64,000 nt of DNA from Streptomyces verrucosisporus (GCF_017114865.1 NZ_JADEYH010000023.1:17431-81430); one strand, 5' to 3'; shown: positions 52,709 through 62,273, counted from the stretch's first letter. Program-made: numbers and translations. The notes: generated by a model not told the origin, from the sequence alone.

Positions 52709-53503
52709 ATGCCCGACTACCACGATGACCTGCGTCTCGCCCACGTGCTGGCCGACACCGCCGACGCCACGACGATGGAGCGGTTCAAGGCCCTCGACCT
52801 CAAGGTCGAGACCAAACCCGACATGACGCCGGTGAGCGAGGCCGACAAGGCGGCCGAGGAGCTGATCCGCACCTCCCTGCAGCGGGCACGGCCGCGCGAC
52901 GCGGTGCTGGGCGAGGAGTTCGGCAGCGAGGGGCGCGGGCCGCGCCGCTGGGTGATCGACCCCATCGACGGCACCAAGAACTATGTGCGCGGCGTCCCGG
53001 TGTGGGCCACCCTGATCGCGCTGATGGAGCGGACCGAGGAGGGCGACCGGCCGGTGGTCGGCGTGGTGTCGGCCCCGGCCCTGAACCGGCGCTGGTGGGC
53101 GGCGCTGGGCGGCGGCGCGTACACCGGCCGCAGTCTGACGTCCGCGACCCGGCTGTCGGTCTCGCGGGTGGCCCGGGTGCAGGACGCCTCGTTCGCGTTC
53201 TCCTCGCTCGGCGGCTGGGAGGAGCGCGGCAGGCTCGGCGGCTTCCTCGACCTGACCCGGGACTGCTGGCGCACCCGTGGCTACGGCGACTTCTGGCCGT
53301 ACATGATGGTCGCCGAGGGGTCGGTGGACATGTGCGCGGAGCCGGAGCTGTCGCTGTGGGACATGGCGGCGAACGCGATCGTCGTGCAGGAGGCGGGCGG
53401 CACCTTCACCGGTCTGGACGGGCGCGAGGGCCCGCACAGCGGGAACGCGGCGGCTTCCAACGGACTGCTCCACGAGGACCTGCTCGCCTACGTCGGCGAC
53501 TGA
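52709..53503 (+). CDS. hisN: Histidinol-phosphatase, inositol-monophosphatase type
   Basis: Penultimate step of histidine synthesis; 264 residues. Metal-site motifs are GEEFG, WVIDPIDGTKNYVRGVPVWATLIAL and LSLWDMAANAIVVQEAGG. ATG 52709 lacks a ribosome site, and GATACT (52695-52700) is 8 bases before it, so a leaderless mRNA is likely. Recognised as hisN by the sequence YHDDLRLAHVLADTAD. Confidence 0.92.
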   Translation: MPDYHDDLRLAHVLADTADATTMERFKALDLKVETKPDMTPVSEADKAAEELIRTSLQRARPRDAVLGEEFGSEGRGPRRWVIDPIDGTKNYVRGVPVWATLIALMERTEEGDRPVVGVVSAPALNRRWWAALGGGAYTGRSLTSATRLSVSRVARVQDASFAFSSLGGWEERGRLGGFLDLTRDCWRTRGYGDFWPYMMVAEGSVDMCAEPELSLWDMAANAIVVQEAGGTFTGLDGREGPHSGNAAASNGLLHEDLLAYVGD

Positions 53504-53648
53504 GAACGCCACTGACCCCCGGTCATTCCGTCCTCGCACGCCCCTTGTTGCGGCTCCGGCGGCATGTGAACATGATAATCCGCCCGCTTGTGAGCTTGTG
53601 AATCCCTTCCCCACCGCGGGGGTTCGCCAAGGAGGTGGCACAACCGTC

Positions 53649-54071
53649 ATGACCACCCTCGTCCGTGACGCCATGAGCACAGTGGTTCTCACCATCGGCC
53701 CCGCCCACACCCTCCGCCAGGCCGCCCGGCTGATGTCCGCCCGGCGGGTCGGCGCGGCCGTCGTCCTCGACCCGGACGCCGGCGGCGTCGGCATCCTCAC
53801 CGAACGCGACATCCTCAACTCCGTGGGGGCCGGGCAGGACCCCGACCGGGAGCCCGCACACCTGCACACCACCACCGACGTGGTCTTCGCCGCCCCCGGC
53901 TGGACCCTGGAGGACGCCGCGCGGGCCATGACCCGCGGCGGCTTCCGTCATCTGATCGTGCTCGACGACCGGGAGCCGGTGGGGGTGGTGTCGGTGCGCG
54001 ACATCGTCCGCTGCTGGTCCTCGGTGCGCCGGGACGCACCCGCCGCGCCCGCCGGCACGGTGGCTTCCTGA
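53649..54071 (+). CDS. CBS-domain-pair protein
   Basis: 140 residues with two CBS repeats (MTTLVRDAMSTVVLTIGPAHTLRQAARLM and TTTDVVFAAPGWTLEDAARAM...LDDREPVGVVSVRDIV). Such stand-alone proteins bind adenine nucleotides and regulate partner enzymes. ATG 53649 with GGAGG 13 bases upstream, a rather long gap. No partner is fused. Confidence 0.88.
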   Translation: MTTLVRDAMSTVVLTIGPAHTLRQAARLMSARRVGAAVVLDPDAGGVGILTERDILNSVGAGQDPDREPAHLHTTTDVVFAAPGWTLEDAARAMTRGGFRHLIVLDDREPVGVVSVRDIVRCWSSVRRDAPAAPAGTVAS

Positions 54072-54115
54072 GAGGGCGGCCGGGGACGCGCCCGGGAGGG
54101 CGCCCCGGAACACAT

Positions 54116-54152
54116 CGGAGGGACCGGAGCCCACTGGCGTCCGGTCCCTCCG
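54116..54152. terminator. Hairpin between the CBS gene and katA
   Basis: 12-bp perfect stem (54116-54127 with 54141-54152), 13-nt loop, between convergent genes. Confidence 0.7.
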
Positions 54153-54178
54153 GGTTCGTACGGCGAGGAGCCGATGGG

Positions 54179-55645
54179 TCAGCCGCGCAGGGCCTCGACC
54201 GCGGCCTCCAGCCTCCTGCCGTAGTCCTCGTCGGCCTGGCGGAAGTTCTCGATGGCCCGCTTGACGATGTCGTCGCGCGAGACCTTCGAGATGAAGCCGG
54301 CCAGGTTGTCGATCAGACGCCCCTTCTCCTCCTCCGTCATCAGGCGGTAGAGGTTGCCCGCCTGGACGAAGTCGTTGTCCTCGGCGTGCGAGGGCGCGGG
54401 GATGTCACCGGTGGCCCCGGCGACCGGAACCGGCTGCCACGGCGCGCGGCCGGTCTCGTTCGGGCCGCCGAAGCTGTTGGGCTCGTAGTTCTTCGCCCCG
54501 CCGTGGCGGCCGTCGTACATGAAGCCGTCGCGGCCGTGGCTGCGGGCCTCGGTGGCGTGCGGGCGGTTCACCGGCAGGTGGTCGGCGTTGATGCCCACCC
54601 GGTAGCGGTGCGCGTCGCCGTAGGCGAACAGCCGGCCCTGGAGCATCTTGTCCGGGGAGGGGCCGATGCCCGGCACGAAGTGGTGCGGGGAGAAGATCGA
54701 CTGCTCGACCTCGGCGAAGACGTTCTGCGGGTTGCGGTTCAGCTCCAGCTTGCCGATCTCGATGACCGGGTAGTCCGCGTGCGGCCAGACCTTGGTCAGG
54801 TCGAACGGGTTGAAGCGGTAGTTCGCCGCCTCGGCCGCCGGCATGATCTGGACGCCGACGGTCCAGCTCGGGAAGTCGCCGCGCTCGATGGACTCGCGCA
54901 GGTCGCGCTGGTGGCTGTCGGGGTCCTTGCCCGCCAGGAGGTCGGCCTCGTCCTGGGTGAGGCACTTGATGCCCTGGTCGGTCTTGAAGTGGTACTTGAC
55001 CCAGAAGACCTCGCCCGCCTCGTTGCTCCACTGGAAGGTGTGCGAGCCGAAGCCGTCCATGTGGCGGTACGAGGCCGGGATGCCGCGGTCGCCGAAGAGC
55101 CAGGTCACCTGGTGGGTGGACTCCGGGCTCAGGCTCCAGAAGTCCCAGACGTTGTCGGCCTCCTGGGAGCCGGTGTACGGGTCGCGCTTCTGGGTGTGGA
55201 TGAAGTCGGGGAACTTGATGGCGTCCTTGATGAAGAACACCGGGGTGTTGTTGCCGACGAGGTCGTAGTTGCCCTCCTCGGTGTAGAACTTCAGCGCGAA
55301 GCCGCGCGGGTCGCGCACCGCGTCGGCCGCGCCCAGGTTGCCGGCGACGGTCGAGAAGCGCAGGAAGACCTCGGTCTCCTTGCCGACCTCGGAGAGGAAC
55401 TTCGCCCGGGTGTACTTCGTCACGTCGGCGGTGACGGTGAAGGTGCCGTAGGCGCCCGCGCCGCGGGCGTGGACGACCCGCTCGGGGATGCGCTCGCGGT
55501 TGAAGTGGGCGAGCTTCTCCAGCAGGAGCTGGTCCTGGACCAGGACCGGGCCGCCCGAACCGGCGGTCTCGCTGTTCTGGTTGTCCGCGACGGGAGCACC
55601 GGCCTCCGTGGTCAGCGGCCCGGTGTTCTCGATCTGGGCAGTCAC
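54179..55645 (-). CDS. katA: Monofunctional heme catalase
   Basis: Dismutes hydrogen peroxide; 488 residues, small-subunit clade. The catalytic His is in ERIPERVVHARGAGAYG, the Asn in GNYDLVGNNTPVFF, and the heme-ligand Tyr in RLFAYGDAHRYRVG. GTG at 55643-55645 has AGGAGG six bases upstream; an upstream in-frame GTG would add 21 unconserved residues. Divergent from catR, whose repressor box lies between them. Confidence 0.96.
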   Translation of the reverse strand: MTAQIENTGPLTTEAGAPVADNQNSETAGSGGPVLVQDQLLLEKLAHFNRERIPERVVHARGAGAYGTFTVTADVTKYTRAKFLSEVGKETEVFLRFSTVAGNLGAADAVRDPRGFALKFYTEEGNYDLVGNNTPVFFIKDAIKFPDFIHTQKRDPYTGSQEADNVWDFWSLSPESTHQVTWLFGDRGIPASYRHMDGFGSHTFQWSNEAGEVFWVKYHFKTDQGIKCLTQDEADLLAGKDPDSHQRDLRESIERGDFPSWTVGVQIMPAAEAANYRFNPFDLTKVWPHADYPVIEIGKLELNRNPQNVFAEVEQSIFSPHHFVPGIGPSPDKMLQGRLFAYGDAHRYRVGINADHLPVNRPHATEARSHGRDGFMYDGRHGGAKNYEPNSFGGPNETGRAPWQPVPVAGATGDIPAPSHAEDNDFVQAGNLYRLMTEEEKGRLIDNLAGFISKVSRDDIVKRAIENFRQADEDYGRRLEAAVEALRG

Positions 55646-55697
55646 ATGCGCCTCCTGAATCTGTCCTGTCCCCTTGGCTTGAGCCGAATGCGATCCT

Positions 55698-55711
55698 ACA
55701 TTGGACAATGT
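55698..55711. promoter_or_regulatory. Probable CatR box ACATTG-GA-CAATGT
   Basis: A perfect 6-bp inverted repeat with a 2-bp centre; flanks extend the symmetry partly (CCTACATTG/CAATGTCTA). It lies 52 bases before the katA start and 68 before catR. Fur/PerR-family repressors bind such AT-rich dyads, and this stretch is the most AT-rich in the region. Confidence 0.75.
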
Positions 55712-55778
55712 CTAAGTCAAGAAGATGATGAAGACCGTACATGATCCGGGCATGGACACGCGCTGCTAAGGTGGAAAC

Positions 55779-56195
55779 ATGAGTGACCTGCTGCAACGTC
55801 TCCGGGATCGCGGCTGGCGGCTGACCGCCCAGCGGCGAGTGGTCGCCGAGGTCCTCGATGGTGAGCATGTCCACTACACCGCCGACGAGGTTCACGCGCG
55901 CGCGACCGAGAAGCTGCCGGAGATCTCCCGCGCCACCGTCTACAACACCCTCGGCGAACTGGTCTCGATCGGCGAGGTGATCGAGGTCAGCACGGACGGC
56001 CGCGCCAAGCGGTACGACCCGAACGCCCACCACTCCCACCAGCACCTGGTGTGCTCGCGGTGCGGTGTGATCCGCGACGTCCGCCCGTCCGGCGACCCGC
56101 TGGCCCTGCTCCCCGAGGGGGAGCGCTACGGGTTCACCCTCGACGAGGCGACGGTCACCTACCGGGGGCTGTGCCCCTCCTGCGCCTCCGCCTGA
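55779..56195 (+). CDS. catR: Fur/PerR-family peroxide-responsive repressor CatR
   Basis: 138 residues. HTH is RLTAQRRVVAEVLDGEHVHYTADEVHARA; the metal region is HHSHQHLVCSRCGVIRDV and GLCPSCAS, giving the two CxxC zinc pairs. The iron-site His are in HHSHQH. Oxidation by peroxide releases it from the katA and catR promoters. ATG 55779. Confidence 0.93.
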   Translation: MSDLLQRLRDRGWRLTAQRRVVAEVLDGEHVHYTADEVHARATEKLPEISRATVYNTLGELVSIGEVIEVSTDGRAKRYDPNAHHSHQHLVCSRCGVIRDVRPSGDPLALLPEGERYGFTLDEATVTYRGLCPSCASA

Positions 56196-56340
56196 CCCCT
56201 CCCGGGGCTCCTCCGGGGCCGCGAGACCACGTCCCCGTACGGACACACGGCACCGCCGCGACACCGGAGCGGACCGGGCCCCGTGCGGTCCCGTGTGCAC
56301 GGTGTCCGCACGGCACCGCACGGCGAACACACGAAAACGA

Positions 56341-56377
56341 CCGGAGCCCGGATCCGTCATTAGGATCCGGGCTCCGG
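56341..56377. terminator. Bidirectional hairpin between catR and the tRNA
   Basis: Perfect 15-bp stem (56341-56355 with 56363-56377) and a 7-nt loop; 9 bases beyond the tRNA 3' end on the minus strand. Confidence 0.85.
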
Positions 56378-56385
56378 CCCATCAG

Positions 56386-56459
56386 TAGCGGGGACAGGAT
56401 TTGAACCTGCGACCTCTGGGTTATGAGCCCAGCGAGCTACCGAGCTGCTCCACCCCGCG
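56386..56459 (-). tRNA. Initiator tRNA-fMet (CAT)
   Basis: 74 nt, CCA not encoded. Anticodon loop CTCATAA between CTGGG and CCCAG, so the stem has the three G-C pairs that mark initiators. The 1-72 pair is a mismatch (C-T), another initiator trait. T-loop GTTCAAATC. Upstream a TAAGGT motif on the minus strand may be its -10 box. Confidence 0.95.
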
Positions 56460-56537
56460 CCGTTGTGTTCACAACCTTAACCCACCGCGGCGATCAGTGC
56501 AAACCGCGGGGGTGCCCCGCAGGCGGGGCACCCCTTC

Positions 56538-58247
56538 TCAGGCCGTCAGCTCCTCGTGGAGGGCCTCGCTCAGCCGCGCGGCGCGCTCGGCGACCTCCGG
56601 CGGACCCAGCTCGACCGCCCGGGCGCACCAGTGGCGCCCGGCGGCCAGCTCGCCGCGCCGCGCGTTCAGCAGCGCCAGGCGCAGAGCGGCCCGGCCATGG
56701 CCCGCCTCGGCCGCACGCGTCCACCACAGGGCGGCCTCCGGCTCACTGCCCTCGCGCGCCAGCAGCAGGCCGAGGTTGAACGCGCCGTTGCTGCTGCCCG
56801 CCTCCGCCGCGACCCGGTACCAGTGCGCGGACCGGACCACGTCGCCGCGCGCCGCCGCGCACATACCCAGCCGGACCTGCGCCCGCCGGTGCCCCTGCTC
56901 GGCGGCCCGCTCGTACCACTCCTCGTACTCGGCCGGCGGGCCGTGCGCGTCCAGGGCGTCGGCCGTCGGGGCCTGGCGCTCCAGCAGCGCCGCCAGCCGG
57001 AAGGCGCCCTCCACACTGCCGCCGCCGGCCGCGCGGCGCAGATGCCGCTCGGCGGTGTGGGCGTCGCCCTCGCGCAGCAGTGCGATGCCCACCTGGAGCG
57101 CCGCCTCGGTGTGTCCCGCCGCGGCCGCCTGCTCGTACCACCGCCGGGCGGCCTCCTCCTCGCCCCGGCCCGTGTGCAGGATGCCGAGGTTGAAGGCGGC
57201 GTCCACGCTGCCGGCCTCGGCGGCCTTGGAGAACCACGGCTCCGCCCCCGCCGCGTCGCCGCGCTGGAGCAGCAGCACGGCCAGCGCGTTGGCGGCCTCG
57301 CGGTGCCCGGCGTAGGCGGCACGCCGGTACCACTGCTCGGCCTGGGCGGTGCGGTCCTCGGCGGCGCACAGCAGCGCGAGGTTGAAGGCGCCGTTGATGT
57401 CGCCCGCCTCCAGCGCGGTGCGGTACCAGCGCTCCGCGGTCTGCCGCTCGCCCCGCTCGGCGTGCAGCGCGCCCAGGGCGTTGGCCGCGCTGCCGTCGCC
57501 GTCCTGAGCCGCACGGCGCCACCACTCGGCGGCGCTGTCGGTGTCGCCCGCGTCGCGCAGCAGGAAGCCCAGGGCGCGCGCGGCGCGCGCCTCCCCCTCC
57601 TTGGCCGCCGTCAGATACCAGCGGCCCGCCTCCTGCAGTTCGCCGCGCTCCTCCAGGAGCGTGCCCAGCCGCAGGGCGGCACGCCGGTGGCCGCGCGCCG
57701 CGGCCTGGCGGTACCACTGCTCGGCCTCGGCACTCCCCTCCTGACGGCGCGCCAGGATCCGCGCGATGCGGTAGGACGCCTCCCGGTGGCCACGCTCGGC
57801 GGCGGCCCGGAACCACTCCTCGGCCCCCTTCTCGCCCCGCTGCTCCAGCAGGTCGGCGAGGGCGTACGCGCCGAGGGGGTGGCCGGACTCGGCGGACTGC
57901 CGCAGCCAGTACTCGGCGGCCGTCTCGTCGCCCCGCTCGCGGTGGTGGCGGCCCAGGGAGTGGGCGGCGGCCGCCGAGCCGGCGACGGCCGCGACCCGCC
58001 ACCAGCCGGCGGCCTCCTCGGCCTGGCCGAGCTGATGGAGCAGGACTCCCAGGTTGTTCGCGGCGGCGCGGTCGCCGGCGGCGGTGGCGGCGCGCAGATA
58101 CGGCTCGGCCCCCTCCAGGTCGCCGCGGCGCAGCAGCCGGGCGCCGAGCGCGCTGACGGCGTCCGTGTCGCGGTGGTCGCGGAGGTCCGCGCGGCTCGCT
58201 CCGCCCCCCGTGACCTCATCTCTCGCCTTGTCCCCCATGAGGCCCAT
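56538..58247 (-). CDS. Sel1/TPR-repeat protein
   Basis: 569 residues, about 14 Sel1-like repeats of 36 residues (for instance AAEWWRRAAQDGDGSAANALGALHAERGE), nearly end to end with no other domain. No signal peptide. Sel1 proteins are scaffolds for protein complexes. The start is unclear: ATG 58247 is used, ATG 58238 also fits. It lies between two identical initiator tRNA genes on the same strand. Repeats make it prone to length changes. Confidence 0.85.
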   Translation of the reverse strand: MGLMGDKARDEVTGGGASRADLRDHRDTDAVSALGARLLRRGDLEGAEPYLRAATAAGDRAAANNLGVLLHQLGQAEEAAGWWRVAAVAGSAAAAHSLGRHHRERGDETAAEYWLRQSAESGHPLGAYALADLLEQRGEKGAEEWFRAAAERGHREASYRIARILARRQEGSAEAEQWYRQAAARGHRRAALRLGTLLEERGELQEAGRWYLTAAKEGEARAARALGFLLRDAGDTDSAAEWWRRAAQDGDGSAANALGALHAERGERQTAERWYRTALEAGDINGAFNLALLCAAEDRTAQAEQWYRRAAYAGHREAANALAVLLLQRGDAAGAEPWFSKAAEAGSVDAAFNLGILHTGRGEEEAARRWYEQAAAAGHTEAALQVGIALLREGDAHTAERHLRRAAGGGSVEGAFRLAALLERQAPTADALDAHGPPAEYEEWYERAAEQGHRRAQVRLGMCAAARGDVVRSAHWYRVAAEAGSSNGAFNLGLLLAREGSEPEAALWWTRAAEAGHGRAALRLALLNARRGELAAGRHWCARAVELGPPEVAERAARLSEALHEELTA

Positions 58248-58387
58248 CGTCGCACCACCCGCAACCTGCTTACATCCGGTATACCGCCGCCAAGGAAGTC
58301 ACTTCAGCGTTTTGTCGACTTCCCGATACAGCCACCATCCAAACGCAAAGCGCTACCACGCGCCTCTCTTCTCGCATGCCCAACACA

Positions 58388-58428
58388 CGAAGAAGGACCC
58401 GGAGTCAGTGACTCCGGGTCCTTCTTCG
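58388..58428. terminator. Hairpin downstream of the second tRNA
   Basis: Perfect 18-bp stem (58388-58405 with 58411-58428), loop CAGTG, 4 bases beyond the tRNA 3' end on the minus strand. Confidence 0.88.
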
Positions 58429-58432
58429 TCAG

Positions 58433-58506
58433 TAGCGGGGACAGGATTTGAACCTGCGACCTCTGGGTTATGAGCCCAGCGAGCTACCGAGCTGCTCCAC
58501 CCCGCG
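58433..58506 (-). tRNA. Initiator tRNA-fMet (CAT), second copy
   Basis: Identical over all 74 nt to the copy at 56386-56459, and identity continues about 20 bases into the upstream flank (to the TAAGGT motif). Same structural marks: CTGGG/CCCAG anticodon stem, 1-72 mismatch. Confidence 0.95.
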
Positions 58507-58559
58507 CCGTTGTGTTCACAACCTTACCACGGCGCGAGGGGAGCCGGCTCACCACCGAT

Positions 58560-61517
58560 TCACTCTTCCTTGCGTCCCTCGTCGTTGCCGGACTTGTCGT
58601 CGCCGGGATTCTTGCCGTCGGAGTTCCCGCCGTCGCCGCCCGCCGACTGCTGCGCCTCGGCGGCCCGCTCGAGCGCGTCCTCCAGATCCTGCTGGGCCTG
58701 GCCGTAGGCGTCCCAGTCCTGCTCGCCCAGCGCCTCCTGGCCCGCCTCGAATGCCTCCTGGGCGTCCTGGAGGGCCTCCTGGACCGTCGGGTCCTCGGAG
58801 CCCTCCGCGGGCGGCGGAGTGGTCTCCTCCTCGCCCGGGGGCGGCTCCTCCTCCGCCGGCGGCTCCTCGGTGCCCTCGACCCCGAAGACGGCGTTCAGCG
58901 CCTCACCGAGGGTGTCCTCGAAGGCGGTCTCCTCGCCGTAGGTCACCAGCACCTTGCGCAGCAGCGGGTAGTTGGTGCCCGCGCCGCGGACGTAGACCGG
59001 CTCGACGTAGAGCAGGCCGCCCTCCAGCGGCACCGTGAGCAGGTTGCCGTACTCGACCTCAGAGTCACCGCGCCTGAGGATGTTGATCTCGTTGGCGATG
59101 TCGGTGTCGGAGTTGAACCGGCTCTGCACCTGCTGCGGGCCGGAGACCGTGGTGTTGGACGGCAGCTTCAGGATCCTGATGGTCCCGTAGTCGTCGCTGC
59201 GGGCGTCGGCGTTGACCGCCATGAAGGCGCCGAGCGTCTCGCGGCCGCTGGGGTTGAAGGTCGTCGTCAGGGAGAAGGTCTGCTCCTCCTGGTCCGGCAT
59301 CTTCATGCTCAGGTAGTACGGCGGGACCGCGTTGCCCTTCTGCGTCGGGTCGTCCGGCACCTGCCAGCGCTCACTGCCGCTGTAGAACTGGCTCGCGTTG
59401 GTGACGTGGTAGCGCGTCAGCAGTTCGCGCTGGACCTTGAACAGGTCCTGCGGGTAGCGGAAGTGGTCCACCAGCTCTTCGCCGATCTCGCCCTTCGGCT
59501 CGACCGTGCCGGGGAACGCCTTCATCCAGGTCTTCAGCACCGGGTCCCGCTCGTCCCACTCGTAGAGCTTCACCTCGCCCGAGTAGGCGTCCACCGTGGC
59601 CTTGACCGAGTTGCGGATGTAGTTGACCCGGTTCTGCTGGGCGATGACCGCCCGCTGGCCGTCGGTCAGCGCGTCGGCCGTGGTCTCGCCCAGGGTGGTG
59701 CGCGAGGAGTAGGGGTACTGGTTGGTCGTGGTGTAGGCGTCCACGATCCACTGGATGCGGTCCCCCACCACCGCCGGGTACGGGTCGCCGTCGATGGTCA
59801 GCCAGGGGGCCACCGCCTCGACGCGCTCCTTGGGCGTGCGGTTGTACAGGATCCGCGAACCCTCGCCGATCGCGCCCGAGTAGAGGATCTGCGGCTCGTT
59901 GAAGGTCACCGCGTACGCCGCGCGGTTGGCGACGTTGCCCAGGCTGACCCCGCTGTCGCCCTTGTAGCTGTAGGTCTTCTCCTCGCTGCCGGCGATGTAG
60001 TCCAGTTCCTTCTGCGGACCGCCGACGATGGAGTACTGCGTGGTCTTCTCGCCGTAGTAGACCCGCGGCTCGTAGCCGTCCTCGGCGAGCTCGCCCTCCG
60101 GCGGGAGGTTCTTCTCGATGAAGGCCGGGGCCCCGGTCGAGGCCACCTCGGTGCCCTTGCCGGCCACCATGCCGAAGCCGTGGGTGTACTTGAAGTGGTC
60201 GTTGATCCAGTTGCGCTCGGTGATGCCGTTGATGTTGATCTCGCGCAGACCGACGACGGTGTCCTGCTCCGCGCCGTCCTCGGTGGAGTACCTGTCCACG
60301 TCCAGGGTGGCTGGGAACTGGTAGTAGCTGCGGACCTGCTGGAGCTGCTGGAAGCTGGGCGAGACGACGTTCGGGTCGAGCAGCCGGATGCTGGCGGTGG
60401 TGTCGGCCGCCTCGCGCAACTCCTCGTTGCTCGCCTCGCTCTCCCCCGAGTAGTCGGAGACCTTGGAGTCGTCGATGTCGTAGGCGTCACGGGTGGCGTC
60501 GATGTTCTTCTTGATGTACGGCGCCTCCTTGGCCTGCTCGTTCGGCTGGACCTGGAACTTCTGCACGATCGCCGGGTAGAGGCCGCCGATCAGGATCGCC
60601 GAGAGGACCATCAGGCCGAAGCCGATGACCGGGAGCTGCCAGGTGCGCCGCCACAGGGTGGCGAAGAAGAGCACCGCGCAGATGGCGGCGATGAAGAACA
60701 GGATCGTCTTCGCCGGAAGGTAGGCGTTGGCGTCGACGTACCGTAGGCCCGTCCAGTTGTCCGTCGCCCTGAAGTCGCCGGACTTCACCGCCAGGCCGTA
60801 GCGGTCGAGCCAGTACGCCACCGCCTTGAGCGCCACGAAGACGCCGAGCAGCACCGACAGGTGGCCGGTGGCCTGGGACGTCGCGCGGGCGCCCGGGGTG
60901 GTCAGGCGCAGCCCTCCGTAGAGGTAGTGCACCAGCGCGGCGGCCAGCAGGGAGAGCACCGCGGCCGCGAAGCCGAAGCTCAGCAGGAAGCGGTACCAGG
61001 GCAGGTCGAACGCGTAGAACGCCACGTCCTTGCCGAACTGCGGGTCGGAGGTGCCGAACGGGACGGCGTTCACCCACATCAGCCAGGTGCGCCACTGGCC
61101 GGCCGCCGACGCGCCGGCGATCAGGCCCACCAGCGCGGTGACCCCCAGGAGCACCCACTTCTTGTACGGGGCGATGCCCATCCGGTAGCGGTCCAGGCTC
61201 TGCTGCTCCAGCGACATCGCGCTCAGCGGAGGCCGCAGGCGGTGGGCCAGCCAGATGTTGAAGCCGACGGCCGCGGCCATCAGCAGACCGAAGACGGCGA
61301 ACATACCGATCTTGGTCCACAGGGTGGTGGTGAAGACGGTGGTGTATCGGACCGAGCGGTACCACAGCCAGTCGGTCCAGAACCCCGCGAACATGACGAA
61401 GAGCATGGCCAGCACGGCCAGCGCGCCCACCGTCATGAGCAGGGTCTTGGCGCGCCTGGAGGGCCTGCCGACACTGATCCGTGGTCCTGAGGGCCCGCCC
61501 GGGCCCCGGTCCGGCAT
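58560..61517 (-). CDS. UPF0182 family membrane protein
   Basis: 985 residues. Seven N-terminal membrane segments (about 25-330; KTLLMTVGALAVLAMLFVMFAG first) are followed by a large extracytoplasmic region (SFQQLQQVRSYYQFPATLDVDRY, RNWINDHFKYTHGFGMVAGKG). The C-terminus (about 870-985) is very acidic and Glu/Pro/Gly-rich, probably disordered. Known only as UPF0182; function unknown. ATG at 61515-61517 is chosen (MPDRG); a GTG 21 bases earlier is possible. It is divergent from the PPA1309 gene. Confidence 0.92.
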   Translation of the reverse strand: MPDRGPGGPSGPRISVGRPSRRAKTLLMTVGALAVLAMLFVMFAGFWTDWLWYRSVRYTTVFTTTLWTKIGMFAVFGLLMAAAVGFNIWLAHRLRPPLSAMSLEQQSLDRYRMGIAPYKKWVLLGVTALVGLIAGASAAGQWRTWLMWVNAVPFGTSDPQFGKDVAFYAFDLPWYRFLLSFGFAAAVLSLLAAALVHYLYGGLRLTTPGARATSQATGHLSVLLGVFVALKAVAYWLDRYGLAVKSGDFRATDNWTGLRYVDANAYLPAKTILFFIAAICAVLFFATLWRRTWQLPVIGFGLMVLSAILIGGLYPAIVQKFQVQPNEQAKEAPYIKKNIDATRDAYDIDDSKVSDYSGESEASNEELREAADTTASIRLLDPNVVSPSFQQLQQVRSYYQFPATLDVDRYSTEDGAEQDTVVGLREININGITERNWINDHFKYTHGFGMVAGKGTEVASTGAPAFIEKNLPPEGELAEDGYEPRVYYGEKTTQYSIVGGPQKELDYIAGSEEKTYSYKGDSGVSLGNVANRAAYAVTFNEPQILYSGAIGEGSRILYNRTPKERVEAVAPWLTIDGDPYPAVVGDRIQWIVDAYTTTNQYPYSSRTTLGETTADALTDGQRAVIAQQNRVNYIRNSVKATVDAYSGEVKLYEWDERDPVLKTWMKAFPGTVEPKGEIGEELVDHFRYPQDLFKVQRELLTRYHVTNASQFYSGSERWQVPDDPTQKGNAVPPYYLSMKMPDQEEQTFSLTTTFNPSGRETLGAFMAVNADARSDDYGTIRILKLPSNTTVSGPQQVQSRFNSDTDIANEINILRRGDSEVEYGNLLTVPLEGGLLYVEPVYVRGAGTNYPLLRKVLVTYGEETAFEDTLGEALNAVFGVEGTEEPPAEEEPPPGEEETTPPPAEGSEDPTVQEALQDAQEAFEAGQEALGEQDWDAYGQAQQDLEDALERAAEAQQSAGGDGGNSDGKNPGDDKSGNDEGRKEE

Positions 61518-61645
61518 CTGGAAAGCCAAGGTGCGCACCTCGAGAATCGCAGCGGATGGGACTGGCCCCGAATGCTAGGGCCCCACCCATGCAACTTACT
61601 GAACCTTTACCCGGTTCCCGTTCCCGGGGGGTTCAGCGGCACGAT

Positions 61646-62242
61646 ATGAGGATGAACAACCTTCCAATCGACGGCACACCTCTGGCCGCCAGCCCGCTGA
61701 CCCGTGCCGTGCTCGAGATCGACGAGTACGTCGCGGGCCTGGGCTGGGACCAGCCCGCCCGCCTGTTCGCCCTGGTCGACACCGACCGGCTGCGCACCGA
61801 GGAACCCGCCCTGGCCGAGCAGCTCGGTCTGGACGGTGAGGGGCGGCAGGGCGGCGAGACCCCCGCCCCGGCCCCCCTCACCCCGGTCGAGCAGGACGAA
61901 CTGCCCGCCGGGATTCCCCTGGACGAGTTCCTCGGCACCATCGCCTGGCCCGACGCGGTCTCCGGATGCGCGATGACGGTGGAGCGGCTGATGCTGCCGC
62001 CCTCGGCGGAGGCGTCCGTTCCCGAGAAACTCCAGGAGGAGGGCGCCGAGGAGCGGCTGGCCCGCTGGGTGGCCGAGCACCCCGAGCGCCAGGAGGTCCG
62101 GATGACCGTGGCGGTCCTGCGCGACGGCGCCCGGGAGTCCGCGCTGCGGCTGCGCGAGAAGGACTCGCCGACCGAGGTGCTGACCGGCCCCGATCTGGTG
62201 CCCGGGCTCACCGAGGCGCTGGCGGCCACCTTCGGCGACTGA
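61646..62242 (+). CDS. PPA1309-family protein
   Basis: 198 residues, no membrane segment. It begins PLTRAVLEIDEYVAGLGWDQPARLFALVDT, the mark of this actinobacterial family, and ends LTGPDLVPGLTEALAATFGD. The function is unknown. ATG 61646 and 61652 are both possible; no good ribosome site precedes either. Divergent from the UPF0182 gene, a conserved neighbour pair. Confidence 0.85.
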   Translation: MRMNNLPIDGTPLAASPLTRAVLEIDEYVAGLGWDQPARLFALVDTDRLRTEEPALAEQLGLDGEGRQGGETPAPAPLTPVEQDELPAGIPLDEFLGTIAWPDAVSGCAMTVERLMLPPSAEASVPEKLQEEGAEERLARWVAEHPERQEVRMTVAVLRDGARESALRLREKDSPTEVLTGPDLVPGLTEALAATFGD

Positions 62243-62245
62243 CGG

Positions 62246-62273
62246 CCGGCCCGCGGCGGGAACCGCGGGCCGG
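62246..62273. terminator. Hairpin between convergent genes
   Basis: Perfect 11-bp stem (62246-62256 with 62263-62273), loop CGGGAA, between the PPA1309 gene and the PDZ protease gene. Confidence 0.75.
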
